Positions 54,680-63,043 of a DNA stretch of 64,000 bases are shown here, piece after piece. How positions within the stretch are numbered: position 1 is the first letter of the stretch; every line of letters begins with the position of its first letter. Origin of the DNA: Metabacillus crassostreae (lineage in GTDB: Bacteria; Bacillota; Bacilli; Bacillales; Bacillaceae); assembly GCF_016908395.1 (NCBI RefSeq), contig NZ_JAFBDU010000001.1, positions 1 through 64,000 on the forward strand, in the 5' to 3' direction. The position numbers were made by a program, and so were the translations under genes. The notes under the pieces were generated by a model. The model saw only the letters and a program-made list of their open reading frames with translations, had not been told where the DNA came from and searched no databases.

Positions 54680-54916
54680 TTAAGTGCCTTCCTCATCTAC
54701 AATTTGTTCTAGACTGGAAACCATTTTCCTGTAAAGTATCCCATCCTCAAAATCTTTACTTTTCCAATTTTTTTTAATCCAAGAAAGCATAGTGATAGGA
54801 TCATTAAAAATTTCACCACTTGTATCTTCTTCTCTAATCATAAAACGACCGTTATCTTGGTCTGCTACTACTAAACAAGGTATTGCTCCATCCTTATTTT
54901 TAAGTTCAAATTCCAT
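54680..54916 (-). CDS. Small protein of unknown function (78 aa)
   Basis: An acidic alpha/beta protein (MEFELKNKDGAIPCLVVADQ onward, with DPITMLSWIKKNWKSKDFEDG). GAGGTGATA lies upstream of the ATG. Divergent from ilvA. I do not recognise a family. Confidence 0.65.
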   Translation of the reverse strand: MEFELKNKDGAIPCLVVADQDNGRFMIREEDTSGEIFNDPITMLSWIKKNWKSKDFEDGILYRKMVSSLEQIVDEEGT

Positions 54917-55074
54917 TAAATATCACCTCAAATTTAGTTTGACTTATTTTTTTTCTTTTATGTGAGCCCTTACATTTTAATTTTCTGTAAAAATTTCAGA
55001 TATTACCTTTAAATTTAGAATATTCGTGATATAATTTCAAATTAACAAGCAAGCATTTGGAAAGGGTCGTGACA

Positions 55075-56343
55075 ATGAAACAAATGATAAATGATGTAGA
55101 GAATGTTTACGTAGAAGATATCTTAAAAGCACATCATCTGTTAAAAGATGTTGTAACACACACACCACTTCAAAAAAACGAACAATTATCTGATAAATAT
55201 CAGTGTAATATTTATCTTAAACGAGAAGATCTACAAGTTGTCAGATCCTTTAAGATACGTGGAGCATTTAATAAAATCAAACAATTAAGCACAGAGCAAA
55301 CAAAGAACGGAATTGTTTGTGCAAGTGCTGGAAATCACGCACAAGGTGTTGCGTATTCTTGTAAACAGCTTAAAATCCATGGGAAAATTTTCATGCCTTC
55401 TACCACACCCCGTCAGAAGGTTTCTCAAGTAGAGTTATTTGGCAAAGAGTATGTAGAGATCATTTTGGCTGGAGATACATTTGATGATGCATATCAAAAA
55501 GCAGTTGCAAGCAGTGAACAAGAACAACGTGCATTTATTCATCCTTTTGATGATTTTGATGTTATTGCAGGTCAAGGGACTGTTGCTGTCGAAATATTAA
55601 ATGATACAGATGTTGAAATCGATTATGTTGTTGCAAGTGTTGGTGGTGGAGGATTACTTTCTGGTGTTGGAACATATTTCAACTCAATATCTCCTCATAC
55701 AAAAATGATTGGTGTTGAACCAGAGGGAGCACCAGCCCTATATAACTCTCGATTAGAAGATAAGGTCATTACTCTTGATAAAATAGATAAATTCGTAGAT
55801 GGTGCGGCAGTGAAAAAGATTGGTGATAAAACCTTTTCTATTATTAGAGATGTTGTTGAAGATGTTCTGCTTGTTCCAGAGGGGAAGATTTGTACAACGA
55901 TTCTAGAATTATATAACGAAAATGCGATTGTGGCAGAACCTGCTGGTGCAATGTCTATAGCTGCTCTAGATTTTCTAAGTGATAAAATTAAAGGGAAGAA
56001 TATCGTATGTGTGGTTAGTGGTGGTAATAATGATATTGGTAGAATGCAGGAAATTAAAGAACGTTCAATGATTTATGAAGGATTACAGCACTATTTTATT
56101 GTGAATTTTCCACAGCGAGCAGGTGCATTAAGAGAATTTCTTGATGAAGTATTAGGAGCAAACGATGATATTAGTCGTTTTGAATATACAAAAAAGAATA
56201 ATAAAGATCAGGGACCAGCACTTGTAGGTATTGAGCTTAAGCAGAGAGAAGATTATCAACCACTTCTTCAACGTATGAAGAAAAAAGGCTTTTATTATAC
56301 AGAAGTGAATAAGGATAGCAATTTATTTCATCTACTAATTTGA
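55075..56343 (+). CDS. ilvA: Threonine deaminase IlvA
   Basis: A 422-aa PLP enzyme converting threonine to 2-oxobutanoate for isoleucine synthesis. The PLP Lys60 is in VRSFKIRGA, and the phosphate loop is SVGGGGLLSG. A single C-terminal ACT-like regulatory domain (about 325-422, HYFIVNFPQRAGALREFLDE) suggests isoleucine feedback. The start MKQMINDVENV at 55075 gives the length of B. subtilis IlvA. Confidence 0.96.
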   Translation: MKQMINDVENVYVEDILKAHHLLKDVVTHTPLQKNEQLSDKYQCNIYLKREDLQVVRSFKIRGAFNKIKQLSTEQTKNGIVCASAGNHAQGVAYSCKQLKIHGKIFMPSTTPRQKVSQVELFGKEYVEIILAGDTFDDAYQKAVASSEQEQRAFIHPFDDFDVIAGQGTVAVEILNDTDVEIDYVVASVGGGGLLSGVGTYFNSISPHTKMIGVEPEGAPALYNSRLEDKVITLDKIDKFVDGAAVKKIGDKTFSIIRDVVEDVLLVPEGKICTTILELYNENAIVAEPAGAMSIAALDFLSDKIKGKNIVCVVSGGNNDIGRMQEIKERSMIYEGLQHYFIVNFPQRAGALREFLDEVLGANDDISRFEYTKKNNKDQGPALVGIELKQREDYQPLLQRMKKKGFYYTEVNKDSNLFHLLI

Positions 56344-56546
56344 GAAGGATTTTTTCTAAAAGGCTGAAATTAATCCATCTATTAATGGTAAATAGTGATT
56401 AAAGTAACATAGTTTACGAAAAACGATCTTAATAAAAAACATATATAATATTTTTTCGAAAAAAAATAATGCCGACATATTTAGACATACAATCTAAAAA
56501 AATGGGTTATAATATAAGAAACGGGTAAAAAAAGAGGATTGATAAA

Positions 56547-56798
56547 GTGTTATTCAAGAGCCTAGAGTTCAAGTTAATTAATGGACAGAAGGTAAAGATT
56601 ACAGATATTCCTGTATTGGAGGAAGATAACAAGTATCGTTTCATGCTTCAAATCCGTTTACAGAAATTTTTATCAACGATATATTCTCAAAAACAACCTA
56701 AAAGTATTTACTCATTTAAAGATTATTTAAAGAAAGTATTGAAATGGCCTGATTATGAGGCATTATTTGGTGCTGCAATATTAAAGTACAATGCATAG
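56547..56798 (+). CDS. ypmP: DUF2535 family protein YpmP
   Basis: An 83-aa protein with LFKSLEFKLINGQKVKITDI and YSFKDYLKKVLKWPDY, the YpmP pattern. GTG start behind AGAGGA. It follows ilvA as in B. subtilis. Function unknown. Confidence 0.83.
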   Translation: MLFKSLEFKLINGQKVKITDIPVLEEDNKYRFMLQIRLQKFLSTIYSQKQPKSIYSFKDYLKKVLKWPDYEALFGAAILKYNA

Positions 56799-56810
56799 CT
56801 ATTATTTGTG

Positions 56811-56840
56811 GAATCCAGAGCATTACTGGGTTCTTTTTTT
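56811..56840 (+). terminator. Terminator of ypmP
   Basis: A stem GAATCCAG/CTGGGTTC (one G-U pair) followed by T7. Confidence 0.8.
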
Positions 56841-56988
56841 GATAAACTAAAAACTCTGTGTATTTACAAACTTTTCGTGGATAAAATAATAAAGATTTCT
56901 TCAATTTACGTTGAACTTTTGATAATATTGATTGAATGATTCTGAATTGACTGTATAATAGAGGATAGTATTTTAAGGATGTGATATC

Positions 56989-57831
56989 TTGAGTAACATT
57001 AGAATTGTAACAGACTCGACAATTGATATTAGTAATGATATATTAGATAGCCACAATGTAATAGTTGTTCCTTTATGTATTACCATTGAAAATAATACAT
57101 ATACAGATGGTGTAGATCTTATGCCAGATGAATTTATTAAAATGATGAAGGAATCAAAAGAGCTTCCTAAGAGCTCCCAACCTCCTAGTGGACAATTCCT
57201 TGAAGTTTATGAGGAGCTTAGTAAAGATGGTAGTTCCATTATATCTATCCATATGACAAAAGGAATGAGCGGAACAGTCCAATCTGCTCAAGGAGCAGCA
57301 CAAATGACAGATGCTGATGTCACAGTGATTGATTCAATGTATATATCTAAAGCTTTAAGTTACCAAGTTTTAGAAGCTGCTAAAATGGCGCAAAATGGTT
57401 CTACTAAACAGGAGATTCTCGATAGAATTGAAGATATTAGAAAACATACATCTTTGTTTGTTGCAGTAGATACACTTGATAATCTTGTGAAGGGTGGTCG
57501 CATAGGGAGAGGTAAGGCGATGATTGGTTCATTATTAAATATTAAGCCAATCGCTAGTCTGCAAGATGGTGTATATACTCCTGTTGCAAAAGTAAGAAGT
57601 CAATCTCAAGCAATTAAATATTTAGCAAAACAGTTTGCAGAAGCTGTTAAAGGAAAAACTGTTAAGGCTGTTGGAATTGCTCATGCTGATGCGTATGAAT
57701 ATGCTTCAAACTTAAAAAAAGCAATACATGATATATATCCTAATTGTACAGTTGATATATCATTTACAACCCCAGTTATTTCAACCCACACAGGTCCGGG
57801 TGCAGTTGGGTTTATGTTTATGGCAGAATAA
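56989..57831 (+). CDS. DegV family fatty-acid-binding protein
   Basis: A 280-aa DegV/FakB-type protein that holds a fatty acid for phosphorylation by the FakA kinase. Signatures are IVTDSTIDIS (N-terminal), SSQPPSGQFLEVYEEL, ISIHMTKGMSGTVQSA, GGRIGRGKAMIGSLLNIKPI and THTGPGAVGF. TTG start 56989 after AAGGATG. Confidence 0.92.
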   Translation: MSNIRIVTDSTIDISNDILDSHNVIVVPLCITIENNTYTDGVDLMPDEFIKMMKESKELPKSSQPPSGQFLEVYEELSKDGSSIISIHMTKGMSGTVQSAQGAAQMTDADVTVIDSMYISKALSYQVLEAAKMAQNGSTKQEILDRIEDIRKHTSLFVAVDTLDNLVKGGRIGRGKAMIGSLLNIKPIASLQDGVYTPVAKVRSQSQAIKYLAKQFAEAVKGKTVKAVGIAHADAYEYASNLKKAIHDIYPNCTVDISFTTPVISTHTGPGAVGFMFMAE

Positions 57832-57835
57832 AGAA

Positions 57836-57858
57836 GGCGGCTATTAGCGGCCTTTTTT
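57836..57858 (+). terminator. Terminator of the DegV gene
   Basis: A short AAGGC-GGCTATTAGC-GGCCTT hairpin with T6. Confidence 0.65.
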
Positions 57859-57868
57859 GTGTTGGTTA

Positions 57869-57926
57869 AATGAAAACCCGAATCATTAGGCGAATGATTA
57901 ATAATTCGGATTTATTACTAGCTTAA
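57869..57926 (-). repeat. Dispersed hairpin repeat, copy B
   Basis: On the minus strand this reads TATTTAAGCTAGTAATAAAT CCGAATTATTA, then ATCATTCGCCTAATGATTCG GGTTTT. It matches copy A (7767-7840) over its length except for a 16-base loop deletion and a few substitutions. It is in inverted orientation and not attached to a leftward gene end. Confidence 0.7.
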
Positions 57927-58244
57927 ATACTTATGTACCCGCCTCATTTTTAAATTTCTGCTAACTTCATAACAAAATAAGATTACAAAATCATTCATGG
58001 GAAGATTTCGGTAACTACACTACAGAAAATTTTTTAACACAATTTAAGCAATAAGATCCTCATAATTGATTTTTTTCAGCATAGAGCTTTTATGTTTCCA
58101 ATATTATTACGTTAAATGAAGGATAATACTAACTCCCCATGTACACCATGTAATTCAATTTCATCCATATTTTACCTTCGAATCATATGTGTTGAAATGA
58201 ATACAAAAAACACAACATATAATCAGTAATAAGAATAGGCTTAG
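57927..58244. other. Intergenic region before the nucleoside hydrolase gene
   Basis: About 320 bp, AT-rich. I see no gene with a ribosome site and no known RNA family. Confidence 0.5.
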
Positions 58245-59234
58245 GTGGTGTTAACTATTAGTCAGAAGGTATTGTTTATTGGTGATTTTGGGATTGATGA
58301 TATTGTAGCTTTATTATATGCATATTATAGCGAGGATATTGAAATAGTAGGTGTTGTTGTCGACTATGGAAATATATCTAGAGAGAATGCACTTATAACA
58401 GCAACATATATTAAAAACTTGACTAACCTGATAGAGATACCAATTATAAGTGGTGCAGATCGCCCTCTTACCGGAGAGATCCCAACCTATTATCCAGAGA
58501 TACATGGTGAATACGGACTTGGACCGATTATTCCTAAAATAAAAATGCCTCCACCTGAACTTGAGAATTTCTATGAAATATTAACGATCATTAATCGTTA
58601 TAAAAATGAATTAGTTGTCGTTAATGTTGGAAGATTAACTTCACTAGCAACTGCGGTCGTTTTATATCCAAATATTTTATCAACTGTTAAAAGTATATAT
58701 ATGATGGGTGGTGCATTTTTGTACCCAGGAAACGCTTCACCTCTAGCGGAGGCGAATTTTTATAGTGATCATTATGCAGCGAACTTAGTGCTAAAGAATG
58801 CACAAAATACAAAGATTTTTCCATTAAACATAACTGAGTATGCAATATTACCTGAAACTATGCTTCAAGAATTAAACACGATATTTCAAAAAAGACATGA
58901 TCCAGTAGGCACCTTGTTAGAGCCGATTGTATCTTATTATTCAAATTGGTATAAAAATAGAAACCCATCGATCACAGGGGGACCATTACATGATTTATTA
59001 ACGCTTTGGGCCGTGACTAACAATAATTCATTTCAATTTACAGAAAAACCGATAAAAATTAATACAGATGACGGAGAATGTAGAGGAGTAAGTATAGGTG
59101 ATTTCAGACCATATAAGGAATTAGCAAATTATCCAACTCATACGATTGCGATAAAATTTAATTATGAATATTTTATTAAGGATATCTTTAGAACTTTCTC
59201 CAGTGGAAGACATTTAACTAATCAGGAGTCATAA
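58245..59234 (+). CDS. Inosine/uridine-type nucleoside hydrolase, atypical metal site
   Basis: About 325-329 aa, nucleoside N-ribohydrolase fold. The calcium-binding N-terminus normally reads DxDxxxDD; here it is VLFIGDFGIDDIVALL, so the first Asp is Ile while GDFGIDD keeps the other three. Other family features are VNVGRLTSLATAV, YMMGGAF, EANFYSDHYAANLVL and GGPLHDLLTLWAV. GTG 58245 was used; AGGTGG at 58243-58248 has better spacing to an ATT codon at 58257, so the true start is uncertain. Activity may be altered. Confidence 0.85.
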   Translation: MVLTISQKVLFIGDFGIDDIVALLYAYYSEDIEIVGVVVDYGNISRENALITATYIKNLTNLIEIPIISGADRPLTGEIPTYYPEIHGEYGLGPIIPKIKMPPPELENFYEILTIINRYKNELVVVNVGRLTSLATAVVLYPNILSTVKSIYMMGGAFLYPGNASPLAEANFYSDHYAANLVLKNAQNTKIFPLNITEYAILPETMLQELNTIFQKRHDPVGTLLEPIVSYYSNWYKNRNPSITGGPLHDLLTLWAVTNNNSFQFTEKPIKINTDDGECRGVSIGDFRPYKELANYPTHTIAIKFNYEYFIKDIFRTFSSGRHLTNQES

Positions 59235-59316
59235 AACCTTCACACTGTAAATCTTTTCATTCAGTTATGAATTTGATACACTTTCATTGTTGATATAAAA
59301 AGAAGGGTGAAGTTAA

Positions 59317-59904
59317 TTGAAAAAAATAATATCTCTAAAGGTACTAATTTTCGTTACTATACTATTAATTATCACTGGGTGTGGAAGTTCAACAACTATT
59401 AAGGATCCATTAAATTTTGAGATCCAATCTTTTCAATTCACTAATCAAAATGGTGAATCAGTTTCACTTGAAGATTTAAAAGGCCAGGTTTGGGTAGCAG
59501 ATTTCATTTTTACAAATTGTGAAACTGTTTGCCCTCCTATGACAGCACATATGAAAGAATTACAGTCGAAGGCTGAAGCAGAAGATTTAGATGTAAGGAT
59601 GGTTTCATTTAGTGTAGATCCTAAAGTTGATACTCCAGAAAAACTAAAGGAATTTGCGGCAAATTATTCAATTACAGATGATAATTGGGATTTTTTAACC
59701 GGTTATGAACAAAAAGAAATTGAAGACTTTGCAATGGAGAGTTTCAAAACCATTGTCCAAAAACCTCAAGATAGTGATCAGGTTATACACGTATCAAATT
59801 TTTATCTTATAGATAAAAATGGTGTGATTATGAAGGACTATAGTGGAGTAACAGATACACCATACGATCAAATTATTGCCGATATAAAAACACTAAGTAA
59901 ATAA
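59317..59904 (+). CDS. ypmQ: SCO1/SenC copper chaperone lipoprotein (YpmQ)
   Basis: A 195-aa membrane-anchored thioredoxin-fold protein for cytochrome c oxidase CuA assembly. The lipobox is LIITGC (C22). The copper ligands are C68 and C72 in CETVC and H158 in VIHVSNFY. The TTG start follows AAGAAGGGTG. Matches BsSco in all ligand positions. Confidence 0.94.
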   Translation: MKKIISLKVLIFVTILLIITGCGSSTTIKDPLNFEIQSFQFTNQNGESVSLEDLKGQVWVADFIFTNCETVCPPMTAHMKELQSKAEAEDLDVRMVSFSVDPKVDTPEKLKEFAANYSITDDNWDFLTGYEQKEIEDFAMESFKTIVQKPQDSDQVIHVSNFYLIDKNGVIMKDYSGVTDTPYDQIIADIKTLSK

Positions 59905-59916
59905 TTCTTATGATTT

Positions 59917-59947
59917 AAAAAGGATTCCTTTGTTAGGAGTCCTTTTT
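59917..59947 (+). terminator. Terminator of ypmQ
   Basis: A stem AAAAGGATTCCT/AGGAGTCCTTTT with T6. Confidence 0.82.
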
Positions 59948-59949
59948 TG

Positions 59950-60276
59950 TAAAAAATTCCACAATTTATTACTAGTCGATTTATTAGAATTCATATATAC
60001 AATGAAAAGAAATAGTCATATCAAGTTGTGGTGTGAGAGGAATAGATTAGAAAATAACAAAGGTAACGAAATAAACCTTTATAAAAAATGAAAAATTAGT
60101 ATCATATTAACAAATTAATTGATAAAATGGATTCTTGTATTCTGTTAGTTTAGTAAGATTTTAGGTAAATTGCAAATAAAGATTCATAGTATAAAGTAAC
60201 AGGTTAAAAAACACATTTTAGTGTTTTACTCAAATAATACCTTTACAATATCTCTATATAGAACGAAGGTGATGTT
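59950..60276. other. Intergenic region before ypmR
   Basis: 327 bp of very AT-rich DNA. A 29-codon open frame at about 60002-60091 lacks a ribosome site and was not accepted. It presumably contains the ypmR promoter. Confidence 0.5.
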
Positions 60277-61083
60277 ATGCTGCGTAAATTACTTGTATTT
60301 AGTATAGTGCTTACTGTCATATCAGGGTGCAGTTCAGAAAAAAGCGTTAATCTTGAAGCAAAATCAGTTGCTTTAAAAATGAAAGAAAATCCTAGTGATG
60401 AATTTATACCAAAAACAATTAATTTAGTTGGAATAGGTGATTCTTTAACAAAAGGTGTTGGTGATGAGGCTAAGCTTGGTGGTTATTTTGGGAGGGTTAC
60501 TGAAAAATTAAAACAACAGGACAATATAAAAGATGTAAAAGTAAAGAATTTTGGTGTGAAAGGACATAAAACAACTAATCTTAAGAAAAAATTAAATGAC
60601 GAAGAGGTTATAAAAGCTATTAAAGAAGCAGATGTTATTGTCATGACCATTGGGGGTAATGACATAATGAATGTGGTTCGCAATAACATTTTTTCTTTGG
60701 ATTTTAAGCCTTTTCGTGACGAACAAATAAAATATAAAGAACGCTTCAAAAGTATTCTTTCCACTGTAAGAAGTTATAACGCTTCTGCTAAAATTGTCTA
60801 TATTGGATTATACAATCCATTTAAATATATGTTACCAGAAATAAATGAAATTGATACGATTATGGAAGAATGGAATAATGATTCAGAAGAAATAATCCTG
60901 AGTGATGGGAATGGAGTGTTCGTTTCTGTTGCTGATATTTTTTCTTCAACAACAAATGGTAAACTGTTGTATAAAGATGAATTTCATCCAAATGAAGTTG
61001 GGTATTCATTAATGGCAGATAGAATTTATAATCATTTAAAAAATACAGAATTAACTAAAGATTCAGTAGGTAGAAAAGAGTGA
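60277..61083 (+). CDS. ypmR: GDSL-type lipase/esterase lipoprotein YpmR
   Basis: A 268-aa SGNH hydrolase with the lipobox VISGC (C18). Catalytic Ser56 is in VGIGDSLTKG, block III in TIGGNDIMN, and Asp/His in YKDEFHPNEVG. Predicted to act outside the membrane on an ester of unknown identity, perhaps envelope lipid or cell wall acetyl groups. Overlaps ypmS by 4 bases. Confidence 0.92.
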   Translation: MLRKLLVFSIVLTVISGCSSEKSVNLEAKSVALKMKENPSDEFIPKTINLVGIGDSLTKGVGDEAKLGGYFGRVTEKLKQQDNIKDVKVKNFGVKGHKTTNLKKKLNDEEVIKAIKEADVIVMTIGGNDIMNVVRNNIFSLDFKPFRDEQIKYKERFKSILSTVRSYNASAKIVYIGLYNPFKYMLPEINEIDTIMEEWNNDSEEIILSDGNGVFVSVADIFSSTTNGKLLYKDEFHPNEVGYSLMADRIYNHLKNTELTKDSVGRKE

Positions 61084-61670
61084 TAAAAAACATGAAAAAG
61101 TGGAAAATGTTATTTCTAATCTTAGTGGGCTTAAATTTATTTGTATTAATTGTTTTTCTTGCCTTTTTATTTAGTCCTACTGATTCTAATAGAATTGAAA
61201 AGGCAAAACCAATTGAAACCGAAAATACAGTTCCATTCCTAATAAGTTCTCAAAAAGAAGATCTCACAGGTTTAATTAACCGATATTTGGAAAAGGAAGC
61301 GGATCAAGATAACCTTCAATATACAGTTGAATTAGAAGATGAAGTAAATGTATATGGAAGTATTAAAGCATTTAACAAAGATATAAACATGAAGTTAATT
61401 TTAGAACCTGTAGTGAAAGAAGATGGAAATGTACAGTTACATGTAGAAGAGCTTTCCATTGGTCAGCTTAAGCTACCTGTATCATATGTACTGAAATATA
61501 TGAACACTTATTATGAGCTTCCTAATTATGTGGTGATAGACTCGAGTGAAAAGGTAATTGATATTTATCTTGATGAATTGACGTTTAAGAACGGACTAAG
61601 TGCGAGAGCTGAAAGCTTTAATTTAAAGAATGATGATATAACGTTTAGATTATATGTACCTATGCCTTAA
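61080..61670 (+). CDS. ypmS: YpmS family membrane protein (DUF2140)
   Basis: A 196-aa protein with one N-terminal transmembrane helix (about 8-30) and an extracellular beta-rich domain, including VNVYGSIKAFNKDINMKLIL and NYVVIDSSEKVIDIYLDEL. GTG start 61080 overlapping the ypmR stop, so translation is coupled. The ypmR-ypmS pairing is conserved in Bacillus. Function unknown. Confidence 0.9.
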   Translation: MIKNMKKWKMLFLILVGLNLFVLIVFLAFLFSPTDSNRIEKAKPIETENTVPFLISSQKEDLTGLINRYLEKEADQDNLQYTVELEDEVNVYGSIKAFNKDINMKLILEPVVKEDGNVQLHVEELSIGQLKLPVSYVLKYMNTYYELPNYVVIDSSEKVIDIYLDELTFKNGLSARAESFNLKNDDITFRLYVPMP

Positions 61671-61688
61671 ATTCTTTTATTGAAGAAG

Positions 61689-61721
61689 AAGTCTAACATT
61701 CATTTTTGTTGGACTTTTTCC
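61689..61721 (+). terminator. Terminator of ypmR-ypmS
   Basis: A stem AAGTCTAAC/GTTGGACTT (one G-U pair) with T5. Confidence 0.75.
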
Positions 61722-61885
61722 TTTTGGTTTTAGTTTTTTTACAAAATGGTACGAATTACCCCTTATCGAAAACCTAGAATGAAGAGAGCGAAACATGTAT
61801 ACTAATAGAATAGTATGTCGAAATAAGTTATAGATACAATTATTCTCCTTAACTATGGAAAAATAGAAAAAAAGGAGGTATACTA

Positions 61886-63040
61886 TTGTTTTGTCCAAAC
61901 TGTGGAACAAATAACATTGAGATAAGTGCAAATTATTGTCATCAATGTGGAAAAAAGCTTAATCTTGATACCAAGAGAAACAGAAAAATAAAGATTATAA
62001 CGTATATACTTCCACTAATTAGCATCATTATCGTTTCGGTTATCATGGCTGTTACTTTTTTCTTTGAATCTAAAATTAATGAAAAGGTAATAAAATATCA
62101 AGATATGGCTGAAAGAGCAGCCCTATCAGGAGAATTTGATAAAGCTCTTAGTTTACTTGATGATGCTATATCGTACCGTAATAATTACAATATTTTACTA
62201 GAAGATAAGAAAATCATTCAATCAGTAGTTGAGTTAAATGACGACTTACATGTTGTTGAAAAAAAAATTATGGACGAGCAGTTTGAAACTGCACAAAAAG
62301 AGATCAATTTGTTAAAGCGACAAGTTGATAAAAATCAATCACCATTATATGCGAAGCTTACTCATGAAATTGAGCAGGTTGAATCAAGTGTGAAAATTGG
62401 CGAAATAAAAGAAGAAATTACTAAATTATCTTCTATAGATCAGTTAGCAGAAAAATTATCAACTTTGTATTCCTTAGAATTACAAGAAGCATCTGAATTG
62501 AAACAGCAAATATATACAAAAATGATCATGTTAAGTTCAACTGAAGCAGAAAAGGATTTAGAAAATAAGCATTTCAACCAAGCGCTATATCAAGTAGATG
62601 CTGCTCTTCAATATGTAGTTAACAATGAGAAGCTTATATCATTAAGAGATAGAATCAAAGAGGAAAAGAAGTCATTTGAAAAGGCTCAACAAGAACGAAT
62701 TGATAAAGCTGTGTTAGCGGCTAAACAAGAAAAACAATTAAATCTAACAAAAGCTGTTGAATTAACTACCATAGAAATTCAAGTTGATAAATTCGGTGAT
62801 GCTTATTTAAATGGTACCGTTAAGAACAAGGGTACAGAAACAGTTCATTCAATTATAGTTGAGTTTGTGGTAAAAGATAAAGATGGCGTAAAACTAGAAG
62901 ATGGAAAAACAAATGTGTTTCCAAATAAACTAAAGCCTGGTGAAACAGGAGAATTTGAGCATGTTACCTATTCTGCCAAAAATGATGCAAAAGTAGAGAT
63001 TAAAAAGATCTCTTGGTTATTAGAAGAAAAGAAAGGATAA
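61886..63040 (+). CDS. Membrane protein: zinc ribbon, TM helix, coiled coil, FxLYD-like domain
   Basis: 384 aa. An N-terminal cytosolic zinc ribbon (C3, C6, C18, C21) is followed by a basic linker and one transmembrane helix (about 36-60). Next come about 200 residues of helical/coiled-coil repeats resembling tetratricopeptide units (SGEFDKALSLLDDAI, NKHFNQALYQVDAAL). A C-terminal beta domain of FxLYD type (about 290-380, DKFGDAYLNGTVKNKGTETV) ends the protein. TTG start behind AAAGGAGG. The protease gene begins 3 bases after its stop. Probably an envelope sensor or scaffold (inference). Confidence 0.8.
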   Translation: MFCPNCGTNNIEISANYCHQCGKKLNLDTKRNRKIKIITYILPLISIIIVSVIMAVTFFFESKINEKVIKYQDMAERAALSGEFDKALSLLDDAISYRNNYNILLEDKKIIQSVVELNDDLHVVEKKIMDEQFETAQKEINLLKRQVDKNQSPLYAKLTHEIEQVESSVKIGEIKEEITKLSSIDQLAEKLSTLYSLELQEASELKQQIYTKMIMLSSTEAEKDLENKHFNQALYQVDAALQYVVNNEKLISLRDRIKEEKKSFEKAQQERIDKAVLAAKQEKQLNLTKAVELTTIEIQVDKFGDAYLNGTVKNKGTETVHSIIVEFVVKDKDGVKLEDGKTNVFPNKLKPGETGEFEHVTYSAKNDAKVEIKKISWLLEEKKG

Positions 63041-63043
63041 ACT

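Noticed and set aside
54917..55074. Possible T-box leader upstream of ilvA
   Set aside because: The region is too short and no T-box core sequence or terminator/antiterminator pair is visible.
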